From contig JBCCHN010000042.1 in assembly GCA_039028695.1 (NCBI GenBank), positions 1 to 37,513 of the forward strand: a stretch of DNA of 37,513 nucleotides, written 5' to 3'. Below, piece by piece: positions 25,039 through 31,620 of the stretch (position 1 is its first letter; the number at the start of each line of letters is the position of its first letter). Under the pieces are notes generated by a model. The model made no database searches. It saw nothing but the letters and a program-made list of their open reading frames with translations, and was not told where the DNA came from. The position numbers were made by a program, and so were the translations under genes. Origin of the DNA: JANQKX01 sp039028695. Its GTDB lineage: Bacteria > Pseudomonadota > Alphaproteobacteria > Kiloniellales > Kiloniellaceae.

Positions 25039-26628
25039 CTAACTCTCCAAATTCGCCCCGCCCTCTTCCGTGCGTTTGGCGACGAAGGCGTCCAGCTCGT
25101 CGCGGATGGCCGGGTCCAGGGGCGGGGGCTCGAAAGCGGCAATGGTATCTTTATAGATCTTGTGGGCCCGGTCGGTGGCATTGACCGAGCCGCCCTCCTG
25201 CCAGGTCTCAAAGTTTCGCCAATCCGATAGCATGGGCGCGTAAAAGGCGTTCTCGTAGCGCTCCAGGGTATGGGCGCAACCGAAATAGTGGCCGCCGGGT
25301 CCGACCTCGCGGATGGCATCCAGCCCAAGGGCCGCCGAGTCGCAAGGTGGCGGCTGAAAGACCCGGGCGAACATCTGGAGCATTTCCACATCGATGATGA
25401 ACTTCTCCATGGAAGCGGTTAGGCCGCCCTCCAGCCAACCGGCGCCGTGCAGCAAGAAATTGCAGCCCCCCATCAAGGCGCCCCAAAGGGACATCTGGGA
25501 TTCATAAGCCGCCTGAGCATCGGGTGTATTGGAAGCGTTGGTGTTGGACGACCGCCAAGGCAGGTTATAGCGCCGGGCCAACTGCCCGCTGGCAAAGGCG
25601 GCATGCACATATTCCGGCGTGCCAAAGGCCGGCGCCCCCGATTTCATGTCCACGTTAGAGGTAAAGCCGCCATAGGTAACAGGTGCCCCCGGATTGACCA
25701 GTTGCGACAGAGCGATCCCGGTCAGGGCCTCAGCATTCTGTTGTGCCAAGGCACCGGCAATGGTGACGGGTGCCATGGCGCCTGCCAAGGTAAAGGGGGT
25801 CAGGATCATCAACTGGCCCGTTTTGGCGAAATCAATGATGCCCTTGCACATGGGGATATCCAATTGCAGGGGCGAGTTGGCGTTTATCACCGTGTAGCAG
25901 CCGGGCCGCTTTTGAAATTCTTCCCAGGACGCGCCGCGGGAGATGCGCATCATTTCCAAGGAGTCGGCGACCGCCTCCCGGCCCCGGCTGTAGAGGAAGG
26001 GGATTTTATCGGTCAAGAGCGCCATGGAGCGGGTCATCTCCAAATGGCGCAGGCCAGGGGCGATGTCGATGGGCTCCACCATGGGGGTGATGACATGCAA
26101 GACATCGAAGGACTGAGCCAGCCGCAGCAAATCCTCAAAGGCTGCCAGCGTGCCCGGTCGCCGCCCATGCTCCAGGCAGGAGACATTGGGCGGTCCGCCC
26201 ACCGTGGCAAAGACCACCCGATTGCCGCCGAAGGTGATGTCTCGATGGGGATTGCGTGAATAGAGCGTGACACTTGACGGTGCCTTGCCCACCGCCTCCA
26301 AAATCAAGTTGCGGTCGAAACGGACGCGCTGTGTCTCGTCGTTCACATCGGCTCCGGCGGCCCGGAAAATCTCACGGGCCTCATCGAGCAGAATATTGAG
26401 ACCGATTTCCTCCAACATGGTCATGGAGGTTTCGTGAATCGCCTCGATCTGATCCTCGGAAAAAACCCGGATGGGCGGAAAGGGATTGCTTAGGTTCAAA
26501 TTAGCCGGATTGGGGGCGCCGGCGTCCTCGGTCGCAGCGGCGCGGGCGGCGGCACCGGCGGTCCGGGTTCGCCGTCGTTCCCGACGGGCGGCATTGGGGC
26601 GGGATGTCTCTTGGGCAACCTCTGCCAT
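25039..26628 (-). CDS. MttB/MtgB-superfamily methyltransferase, non-pyrrolysine
   Basis: A 529-residue member of the trimethylamine methyltransferase superfamily, which moves a methyl group from a quaternary or tertiary amine to a corrinoid protein. Recognisable blocks include RVFSEDQIEAIHETSMTMLEEIG, VVFATVGGPPNVS and GGFTSNVDMKSGAPAFGTPE. The frame is uninterrupted by amber codons, so it is a pyrrolysine-free homologue like glycine betaine methyltransferase MtgB. An Arg/Ala-rich, low-complexity leader of about 50 residues precedes the domain. No corrinoid protein or reductive activase is in the window. The second of two adjacent ATGs (26628) is preferred because GGAGG lies five bases ahead; it overlaps the tetR stop as TGATG, indicating translational coupling. 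Confidence 0.87.
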   Translation of the reverse strand: MAEVAQETSRPNAARRERRRTRTAGAAARAAATEDAGAPNPANLNLSNPFPPIRVFSEDQIEAIHETSMTMLEEIGLNILLDEAREIFRAAGADVNDETQRVRFDRNLILEAVGKAPSSVTLYSRNPHRDITFGGNRVVFATVGGPPNVSCLEHGRRPGTLAAFEDLLRLAQSFDVLHVITPMVEPIDIAPGLRHLEMTRSMALLTDKIPFLYSRGREAVADSLEMMRISRGASWEEFQKRPGCYTVINANSPLQLDIPMCKGIIDFAKTGQLMILTPFTLAGAMAPVTIAGALAQQNAEALTGIALSQLVNPGAPVTYGGFTSNVDMKSGAPAFGTPEYVHAAFASGQLARRYNLPWRSSNTNASNTPDAQAAYESQMSLWGALMGGCNFLLHGAGWLEGGLTASMEKFIIDVEMLQMFARVFQPPPCDSAALGLDAIREVGPGGHYFGCAHTLERYENAFYAPMLSDWRNFETWQEGGSVNATDRAHKIYKDTIAAFEPPPLDPAIRDELDAFVAKRTEEGGANLES

Positions 26629-27338
26629 CATGTCCTCCAGCTTTCACGATCAAAATCACCCGCCCGGCGGGCTCGGTAAGTCTCGGCCAAATGGGGATCC
26701 AGGTCTTTGCCGGTGAAGCCTTTGTAATAGGCTTCCAAATAGGAAAAGCGGCGCTCGGTGGGTTCGCTAATGTCAAGCGCGTAATAGCCCACTTGAGCAA
26801 AGTATAGGACCCGCGCCCTGATAAAGGCCTCCGTTGCCTCAAAGCCGGCCCGTTCGAACAGGCCGGTAAAGGCGGTGACCCGCAGATCATCAGCCCTGGC
26901 GACAGCGAATTTTACCTCCGGCGATTGCCGGGCCCAGTCTCTCATTGCCGAATCAAGGCGGGGGTCGAAACGCTCCCCATCCAGCCAAGCGTCGAATAGG
27001 GAAAGGATGCCCTCTGCCAGTGAGGACGCTTCCTCAGCGGCGGCGACCACAACGCCCGTATTGCGGTTTTCCCATCGCGCAATGAGCTCGGACAGAAGGT
27101 CGGCCCGGTCCTTGAAATGCCAATAGAAACTGCCCCGCGTCACCTTAAGGCCATCCGCCAAGCGGGTAATCTTGACCGCGTCGATGCCTTCCTCGACCAG
27201 TAGCTTCAGGCCCATCTCCACCCAATCCCCGCGGCGCAACGCCCCTTCCGCCGGGGCTGGCGACCTTTGATATGGCTGCCGTTCAGCGGCCGGGCTGGAC
27301 ACGACAGGGGCTGTCTTGGTGCTGGCCTGCTTGATCAA
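26628..27338 (-). CDS. TetR-family transcriptional regulator
   Basis: A 236-residue TetR regulator with a 30-residue polar leader. The DNA-binding domain (about 38-85) reads LLVEEGIDAVKITRLADGLKV followed by TRGSFYWHFKDRADLL, the hallmark TetR turn and recognition helix. The ligand domain is all-helical and unassigned. The frame begins with TTG at 27338 (AAGG ten bases ahead); a GTG at 27302 is an alternative, and no ATG is available before the DNA-binding domain. It is coupled to the MttB-like gene. Palindromic repeats 38-75 bases upstream are its likely own operator, so it probably autoregulates and responds to an amine-pathway ligand. Confidence 0.88.
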   Translation of the reverse strand: MIKQASTKTAPVVSSPAAERQPYQRSPAPAEGALRRGDWVEMGLKLLVEEGIDAVKITRLADGLKVTRGSFYWHFKDRADLLSELIARWENRNTGVVVAAAEEASSLAEGILSLFDAWLDGERFDPRLDSAMRDWARQSPEVKFAVARADDLRVTAFTGLFERAGFEATEAFIRARVLYFAQVGYYALDISEPTERRFSYLEAYYKGFTGKDLDPHLAETYRARRAGDFDRESWRT

Positions 27339-27375
27339 ATGACTTGCCTTTCATCGGAGCCAATCACGGACCTTT

Positions 27376-27413
27376 CCGTACAGGGTTGTATGGAACCATA
27401 CATAACTGTATGG
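27376..27413. promoter_or_regulatory. TetR operator candidate: four half-sites in overlapping palindromes
   Basis: Half-sites are CCGTAC (27376), GTATGG (27388), CCATAC (27396) and GTATGG (27408). They form a central perfect palindrome TGTATGGAACCATACA (27387-27402) and two outer 6-bp inverted pairs repeated at exactly 20 bases. This geometry fits two TetR dimers on opposite DNA faces. A minus-strand promoter with -35 TTTACA (27419-27424) and -10 TATGGT (27395-27400), 18 bases apart, would be covered. The repeats are seen; binding is inference. Confidence 0.65.
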
Positions 27414-27418
27414 GCCCC

Positions 27419-27444
27419 TGTAAACAAGCAATGTAAACAGGCAA
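27419..27444. repeat. Tandem 13-bp direct repeat
   Basis: TGTAAACAAGCAA and TGTAAACAGGCAA lie end to end with one mismatch, just upstream of the tetR operator candidate. On the minus strand each copy carries TTTACA, a good -35 box. They may be a second regulator's site or a recent duplication of the promoter element. Confidence 0.5.
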
Positions 27445-27555
27445 TCTACCCCGCTCCGGCGGCCACATGCGTGTGCAGCTTGCTGGGCGCTTTGACGATC
27501 CCGGCAGTTATTCTGCTGACCGTCTAAGAATTTGTCGCCTCGTGAGGCAAAATCA

Positions 27556-28011
27556 CTATGCCGGGACGCTTTCACGGCCTTCCCCACCGAAGCGGGTGCA
27601 AAGATAACCGATCAGCAGGCCGACCAAAGCCCCTTCAATCGTGAACCAAAAGGGCGAGGTGACCAGCCCATCGGGTCCGAAGATGTTGACCAGTAGGGCC
27701 TGCATCTGATCGTAAGCGAAAAATGCCAACACAAAATTCATCCAGGCTCCGATCATCGGCGCGCGGAACCACCAGGGCAGGGGAAGCCTCAAAACAGGGT
27801 GATAGGTGAAGACCCCAAAGACGCCAATAATGGCGCCGACCGTCGTGTACCAGAGCAAAAGACCCAAACGCAGCAGCCAGTCCGCCTCCGGCCAAAATAA
27901 TGGCAGAGTGAAAAATCCAATTAGCCCAACGACAAAGCCCACGCCCTTGCCGACGGCAATCCGCGTAACCAGAGAGGGTTTGGCCCAGGCGGCCGCATAG
28001 TTCTCGGACAT
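27556..28011 (-). CDS. Four-helix inner-membrane protein, unknown
   Basis: A 151-residue protein with four predicted membrane helices: about 20-42 (GVGFVVGLIGFFTLPLF), 46-70, 85-102 (GAWMNFVLAFFAYD) and 121-141 (IEGALVGLLIGYL). I recognise no family with certainty. The ATG at 28011 follows AAAGGGG. It lies upstream of tetR on the same strand with the operator region between them, so it is probably a separate transcript. A 400-base region with two hairpins lies in front of it. Confidence 0.7.
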   Translation of the reverse strand: MSENYAAAWAKPSLVTRIAVGKGVGFVVGLIGFFTLPLFWPEADWLLRLGLLLWYTTVGAIIGVFGVFTYHPVLRLPLPWWFRAPMIGAWMNFVLAFFAYDQMQALLVNIFGPDGLVTSPFWFTIEGALVGLLIGYLCTRFGGEGRESVPA

Positions 28012-28098
28012 AATGTACCCCTTTCATTGATTCTAAAGAATTCGCGTGACGGGTTCATCCGCCAATGCTGTTCATAGCGCACCAGACAAGGGGGTCGG

Positions 28099-28133
28099 TA
28101 GGTAGGGCCAAAAAATGATGTCCCCACTACCTA
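28099..28133. repeat. Bulged hairpin upstream of the membrane protein gene
   Basis: TAGGTAGGG (28099-28107) pairs with CCC (28123-28125) and CTACCTA (28127-28133), leaving one bulged A and a 15-base loop. Ten base pairs form. No T-run follows on either strand, so it is not a simple terminator. It lies 88 bases upstream of the membrane protein start and could be an operator or leader structure. Confidence 0.45.
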
Positions 28134-28258
28134 GATCACTGGCCCAGCGATGTCCGGTGAGTGCCGCGGCGGCGCGGTGCTGCTGACCCCGGAACAAGGA
28201 GATACTTGAAAAAAGCGGATTTTAATCCTCACCGGCCCGATCTGTACCGGCTCGAATA

Positions 28259-28310
28259 TGGTATCATAGCAGGAATGGCGGACCATGGCAGCTGTCCGTG
28301 GCTGATACCA
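28259..28310. repeat. Nested inverted repeat
   Basis: TGGTATCA (28259-28266) and TGATACCA (28303-28310) are perfect 8-bp inverted copies. Inside them CGGAC (28279-28283) and GTCCG (28294-28298) form a second stem. The two stems could stack as one interrupted hairpin of an RNA in the tail of the thioesterase transcript, or be a spaced operator. Confidence 0.45.
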
Positions 28311-28409
28311 ATGATGAGATGCAAATCAAAGATACCGGAAAAAAACCTATCACGGGACTCACCCGGGCGGTTTGGCGTTCCATGACTGTCGGCCGGTTTG
28401 GCGGAGCCA

Positions 28410-28859
28410 TCAGTGAATGCCGACCGATTGACCGACCCAATCCGGCAAAGGATCCAATTTGGCGGTCTGGAACGCGGAAAGCGTTGTCTCCGGGAAGGGG
28501 GCGGAGCGTTGGGAGCGCGTGTCGTAATGTAGGCCCAGGCATTCAAATCGTGCTGCCACCTTGTCGCCAACCGACATAATGTGGCCAAAGCGCAAAATTT
28601 TGGGTTTAAAGTCCAAAATGACGCTCTCCACGGCCAGGTCGGCCGGGGCGCGAACCTCGTTCTCGTAAATCAAGTGGGACTGCAAGGTATAGAGGGCGCA
28701 GCCGGTTTCCTCGAAATAGGGTACGCCAATGCCGAAGTGGTCCTGCAGCTTCCAGGTGGCATTGGTAAAAGGCACCAGATAATAGGCCTCGTTTAGGTGC
28801 CCATAGGCGTCCAACCAGGCCTCTTGCAGAGGCTCACTATGCAGCTTTAGGGATGTCAT
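28410..28859 (-). CDS. Hotdog-fold thioesterase, betainyl-CoA thioesterase-like
   Basis: A 149-residue 4HBT-type acyl-CoA thioesterase. The N-terminal strand and helix (EAWLDAYGHLNEAYYLVPF) hold the Asp of the hotdog active site, and LQSHLIYENEVRAPADLAVE with HIMSVGDKVAARFECLGLHYD completes the fold. The DxxGHxNxAxY pattern and overall look resemble CdhB, the betainyl-CoA thioesterase of carnitine breakdown. That fits the nearby dioxygenase and MttB genes but is inferred. It is divergent from the NDP-forming acyl-CoA ligase, with a palindrome-rich gap between them. Confidence 0.8.
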   Translation of the reverse strand: MTSLKLHSEPLQEAWLDAYGHLNEAYYLVPFTNATWKLQDHFGIGVPYFEETGCALYTLQSHLIYENEVRAPADLAVESVILDFKPKILRFGHIMSVGDKVAARFECLGLHYDTRSQRSAPFPETTLSAFQTAKLDPLPDWVGQSVGIH

Positions 28860-28887
28860 GTCCGGTCTTGCTCCAGTTCGAAGGTTC

Positions 28888-28908
28888 CAGTTTCATTTAT
28901 TGAAACAG
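28888..28908. promoter_or_regulatory. Palindrome in the thioesterase/ligase divergent promoter
   Basis: GTTTCA (28890-28895) and TGAAAC (28901-28906) are perfect inverted copies around TTTAT, with a further matching C/G pair one base out. It lies about 30 bases before the thioesterase start, a good place for a repressor site. The regulator is unknown. Confidence 0.5.
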
Positions 28909-28957
28909 CAGCAGGCTCCCTATTGCAAATGGAACTGCTCTAACGGCAGAGTTTGGG

Positions 28958-28973
28958 TCTGATAGCGATCAGA
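28958..28973. promoter_or_regulatory. Second palindrome in the divergent promoter
   Basis: TCTGAT and ATCAGA are perfect inverted copies around AGCG. A further ATCAGA occurs at 28991-28996 just before the ligase Shine-Dalgarno. Possible operator or leader hairpin of the ligase gene. Confidence 0.45.
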
Positions 28974-29010
28974 GTCGCCGCTAGGCCGAGATCAGAAGGA
29001 GTGGCCCCCT

Positions 29011-31107
29011 TTGCAGGATTCGAAACCCCATTATTTGGCTCCCATGCTGGCACCTCGTTCAATCGCGTTGATTGGGGTGTCCGCTAAGGTCGGCACGATC
29101 GGAAATGCCATGCTCCATGTGCTGCGACGGGGCGGCTACGATGGCGCGCTTTACCCGGTCAATCCGAATTACAAGCAAGTGGAGGGATTGGATTGCTTGG
29201 CGAGCCTGGCGGAATTGCCGGCGCCCGTGGATTTGGCGGTGTTGGGCGTGGGCGCACAGCGTATCGAGGCCGTTTTTGACGAGGCGGTGCGGGCTGATGC
29301 AAAGACCGTGGTGATCTTCGATAATCTCTATTTGGCGGGTGATGAGGACCCCAAACTGCTCCAACGCCTGAAAGACAAGGCCGCCGAAGCGCAGATCCCC
29401 GTCTTAGGCGGCAATGGCATGGGTTACTATAATTTCGATGCCAAGACCTGGATTTCGTTCGAATCGCCTCCGGACAAAAATCCGGGTGGCATCGCCCTCA
29501 TTTGCCATTCCGGTTCGGTCTTTGTGATGCTGACCAACCACGACCCTCGTTTGCGCTTTAACATCTCAATTTCTTCTGGCCAGGAGATCTCCTGCAGCCT
29601 GGCGGATTACATGGACTACGCGCTCCAGCAGCAAACCACTCGTGTCCTGGCCGTCTTTGCGGAAACGGTTCGGGATCCGGAAGGCTTCTTGGCAGCTTTG
29701 GAAAAGGCCCGGGCCCTAAAGATTCCGGTGGTGTTGCTCAAGGCCGGGCGCACCGAACGCAGTGCTAGGGCGGCGGCCACACACTCGGGCGCCATTGCTG
29801 GAAGTACCGCGGCCTTCGAGGCTATTTGCGACCACTATGGCGTCCTTTCGGTGTCGAGCTTAGACGAGCTGATGAGCACCGCACAGTTGCTCGCTGCCTG
29901 TCCGGTAATACCCGAGGGTGGATTGGCTGCTCTTACCGATTCTGGTGGGTTGAAAGGCCTCTTGATGGATACCGCTCACGACATTGGTGTCCCCTTTGCC
30001 GATTTATCCAAAGACACTCGTGTAAGCCTTGCCGCCTGTTTGCCGCCAGGGCTGGAGCCTGACAATCCTTTGGATGCGGCGGGACCCATCAACGGGCGTT
30101 TCGCTGAACCCTTTGAAACCGCCCTGCCGCTTCTCATGGACGATCCCGATACTGGTATTGGCCTGTTTGAATTCGACGCGCGGGATGACTTCATCTATTC
30201 ACCAGCCTTTGTGGACTTGGCGGAAAAAATCAGCAGCGAGCATGCCAAGCCCCTTTTTGTGTTGAACAGTTTTTCTGGCGGAAACAATCGAGATTTGGCT
30301 CAGCGTTTCGCCGACAAGGGAATCGCCTTGATCAATGGCGCCGAAAGCGCCCTGCGGGCCGTCACGCACGCCATGGGCTATCGGGATTTCCTGGGACGAT
30401 CGCAACCGAATCAAAATCTGAATCCTTTGCCGTGCTTGGATCTCTGGCGGGATAAGCTGGCATCGGTGGGCTCCCTGGATGAAGCCGAAGCCCTCGCCCT
30501 CCTGCGTGATGCGGGTCTCCCGGTGGTGGATCACCGGCTGGCTGAGAATCAAACGGACCTTTGCCGTGCCGCGAAGGATCTGGGTTATCCGCTGGTTCTT
30601 AAAACCGCGGCCGCCGGTATTCACCATAAATCAGATGTGAATGGCGTGGTGGTGGGCATTCGAGCTGAGAGAGCTTTGGTCGATGCTTACCAGGATCTCG
30701 CCCACCGGCTGGGCCCTCGGGTATTGATCGCGCCCCTTGTCAGCAGCCGCCTGGAATTCGCCTTCGGTTTGGTTCGTGATCCCCAATTTGGTTCCCTCGT
30801 TATGGTGGCCACGGGCGGCGCCTTGATCGAACATAATCCGGATCGGGTTTTTGCCCTGCCGCCCTTTGACTTGGTTACGGCAGTGCGTATCATCGGCCGG
30901 TTACGCAGCCGCTCTCTTATGGATGGAGTGCGTGGTGGGCCGGCCTTAGACATCGCCTCCCTGGCCCAAGCGCTCTCTGCCTTCTCCCACTTAGCCGTCG
31001 CGATTGCCGAGTTGGACTTTGAGATGGACGTGAACCCGATCCTCTTATCCGAAAAGGGTTGCCTGGCTGTTGACGCCCTGGCCGTGCGTTCCTCTGCGGT
31101 TGAATAA
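29011..31107 (+). CDS. NDP-forming acyl-CoA synthetase (acetate--CoA ligase family)
   Basis: A 698-residue single-chain ADP/NDP-forming acyl-CoA ligase. Residues about 8-135 are the CoA-binding Rossmann domain (APRSIALIGVSAKVGTIG). About 155-460 are the succinyl-CoA ligase-like part with the phospho-histidine H258 (AAATHSGAIAGS). From about 475 on is an ATP-grasp domain (GLPVVDHRLAE, LGYPLVLKTAAAGIHHKSD). It activates a carboxylate to its CoA ester. The start is a TTG at 29011 with AAGGAG nine bases ahead; the first ATG (29044) would cut into the conserved N-terminus. It probably acts with the divergent thioesterase on an amine-derived acyl group; the substrate is unproven. Confidence 0.9.
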   Translation: MQDSKPHYLAPMLAPRSIALIGVSAKVGTIGNAMLHVLRRGGYDGALYPVNPNYKQVEGLDCLASLAELPAPVDLAVLGVGAQRIEAVFDEAVRADAKTVVIFDNLYLAGDEDPKLLQRLKDKAAEAQIPVLGGNGMGYYNFDAKTWISFESPPDKNPGGIALICHSGSVFVMLTNHDPRLRFNISISSGQEISCSLADYMDYALQQQTTRVLAVFAETVRDPEGFLAALEKARALKIPVVLLKAGRTERSARAAATHSGAIAGSTAAFEAICDHYGVLSVSSLDELMSTAQLLAACPVIPEGGLAALTDSGGLKGLLMDTAHDIGVPFADLSKDTRVSLAACLPPGLEPDNPLDAAGPINGRFAEPFETALPLLMDDPDTGIGLFEFDARDDFIYSPAFVDLAEKISSEHAKPLFVLNSFSGGNNRDLAQRFADKGIALINGAESALRAVTHAMGYRDFLGRSQPNQNLNPLPCLDLWRDKLASVGSLDEAEALALLRDAGLPVVDHRLAENQTDLCRAAKDLGYPLVLKTAAAGIHHKSDVNGVVVGIRAERALVDAYQDLAHRLGPRVLIAPLVSSRLEFAFGLVRDPQFGSLVMVATGGALIEHNPDRVFALPPFDLVTAVRIIGRLRSRSLMDGVRGGPALDIASLAQALSAFSHLAVAIAELDFEMDVNPILLSEKGCLAVDALAVRSSAVE

Positions 31108-31136
31108 AACTCTCCGTGCAAAGATGCCGCTGGATA

Positions 31137-31601
31137 TCACACCAATAGGCGCAGTCTTGGCCCAACTTCTTCGAAACCTTCTCGAATATAGAACTCCAAT
31201 GTCCGGCGCCATGCAGGCTGATCGGGTGCGCCAACTTCAAGGCGCCGCCATCCCTTTTTCCGGGCCAAGTCGCGGGCCGCGGCGATGAGCTGGGGGGCAA
31301 CGCCTTGAGATCGCTGTGAGGGCTTCACATAAAGCTCGGTGATTTCGGCGAAGCGGCCGCCCGCGTAGATGGCGGCGCATTCATTCAACATGATCACGCC
31401 AACCGGTTCGCCCTTGCTATAGGCTATGAGACCGGTCACGAGCCCTTGCGACAAGAGCGTCTCTGCCGTCTGTTCTAACTCCTGTTTGGGAGTCCCCTCT
31501 CCACCGGCAAGCTCATCTAAGAGTTCGCTCAACAAAAGAGCGACCAGTGATGTGTCCTTTGTTCTTACCTGGCTGATAGAAATATTGGATTGAGTTGGCA
31601 T
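31137..31601 (-). CDS. GNAT-family N-acetyltransferase
   Basis: A 154-residue acetyltransferase. Motif A is EITELYVKPSQRSQGVAPQLIAAA, with the Q/R-x-x-G-V-A loop that binds acetyl-CoA, followed by LEVGAPDQPAWRRTLEFYIREGF, the usual motif B. It starts 19 bases after the stop of the TPR gene, at the end of the ureohydrolase-TPR-GNAT operon. Acetylation of a polyamine or guanidino product would suit that setting but is only inference. No strong SD was seen. Confidence 0.85.
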   Translation of the reverse strand: MPTQSNISISQVRTKDTSLVALLLSELLDELAGGEGTPKQELEQTAETLLSQGLVTGLIAYSKGEPVGVIMLNECAAIYAGGRFAEITELYVKPSQRSQGVAPQLIAAARDLARKKGWRRLEVGAPDQPAWRRTLEFYIREGFEEVGPRLRLLV

Positions 31602-31620
31602 GTCAATCTGGTCTTTTTCT

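Larger units (their letters stand above)
28012..28409. other. Intergenic region with two hairpins
   Basis: No gene is supported here; short frames on both strands lack start signals and homology. It holds a bulged hairpin at 28099-28133 and a nested inverted repeat at 28259-28310. It carries the control region of the membrane protein gene and the 3' end of the thioesterase transcript, but no intrinsic terminator with a U-tract is evident. Confidence 0.5.

Noticed and set aside
25447..26259. A 270-residue plus-strand open frame inside the MttB-like gene
   Set aside because: It is antisense to a well-supported enzyme and has low-complexity Gly/His/Gln composition.
25039..26628. Pyrrolysine (in-frame amber) in the MttB-like gene
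   Set aside because: The reading frame has no internal TAG; the protein belongs to the non-pyrrolysine branch.
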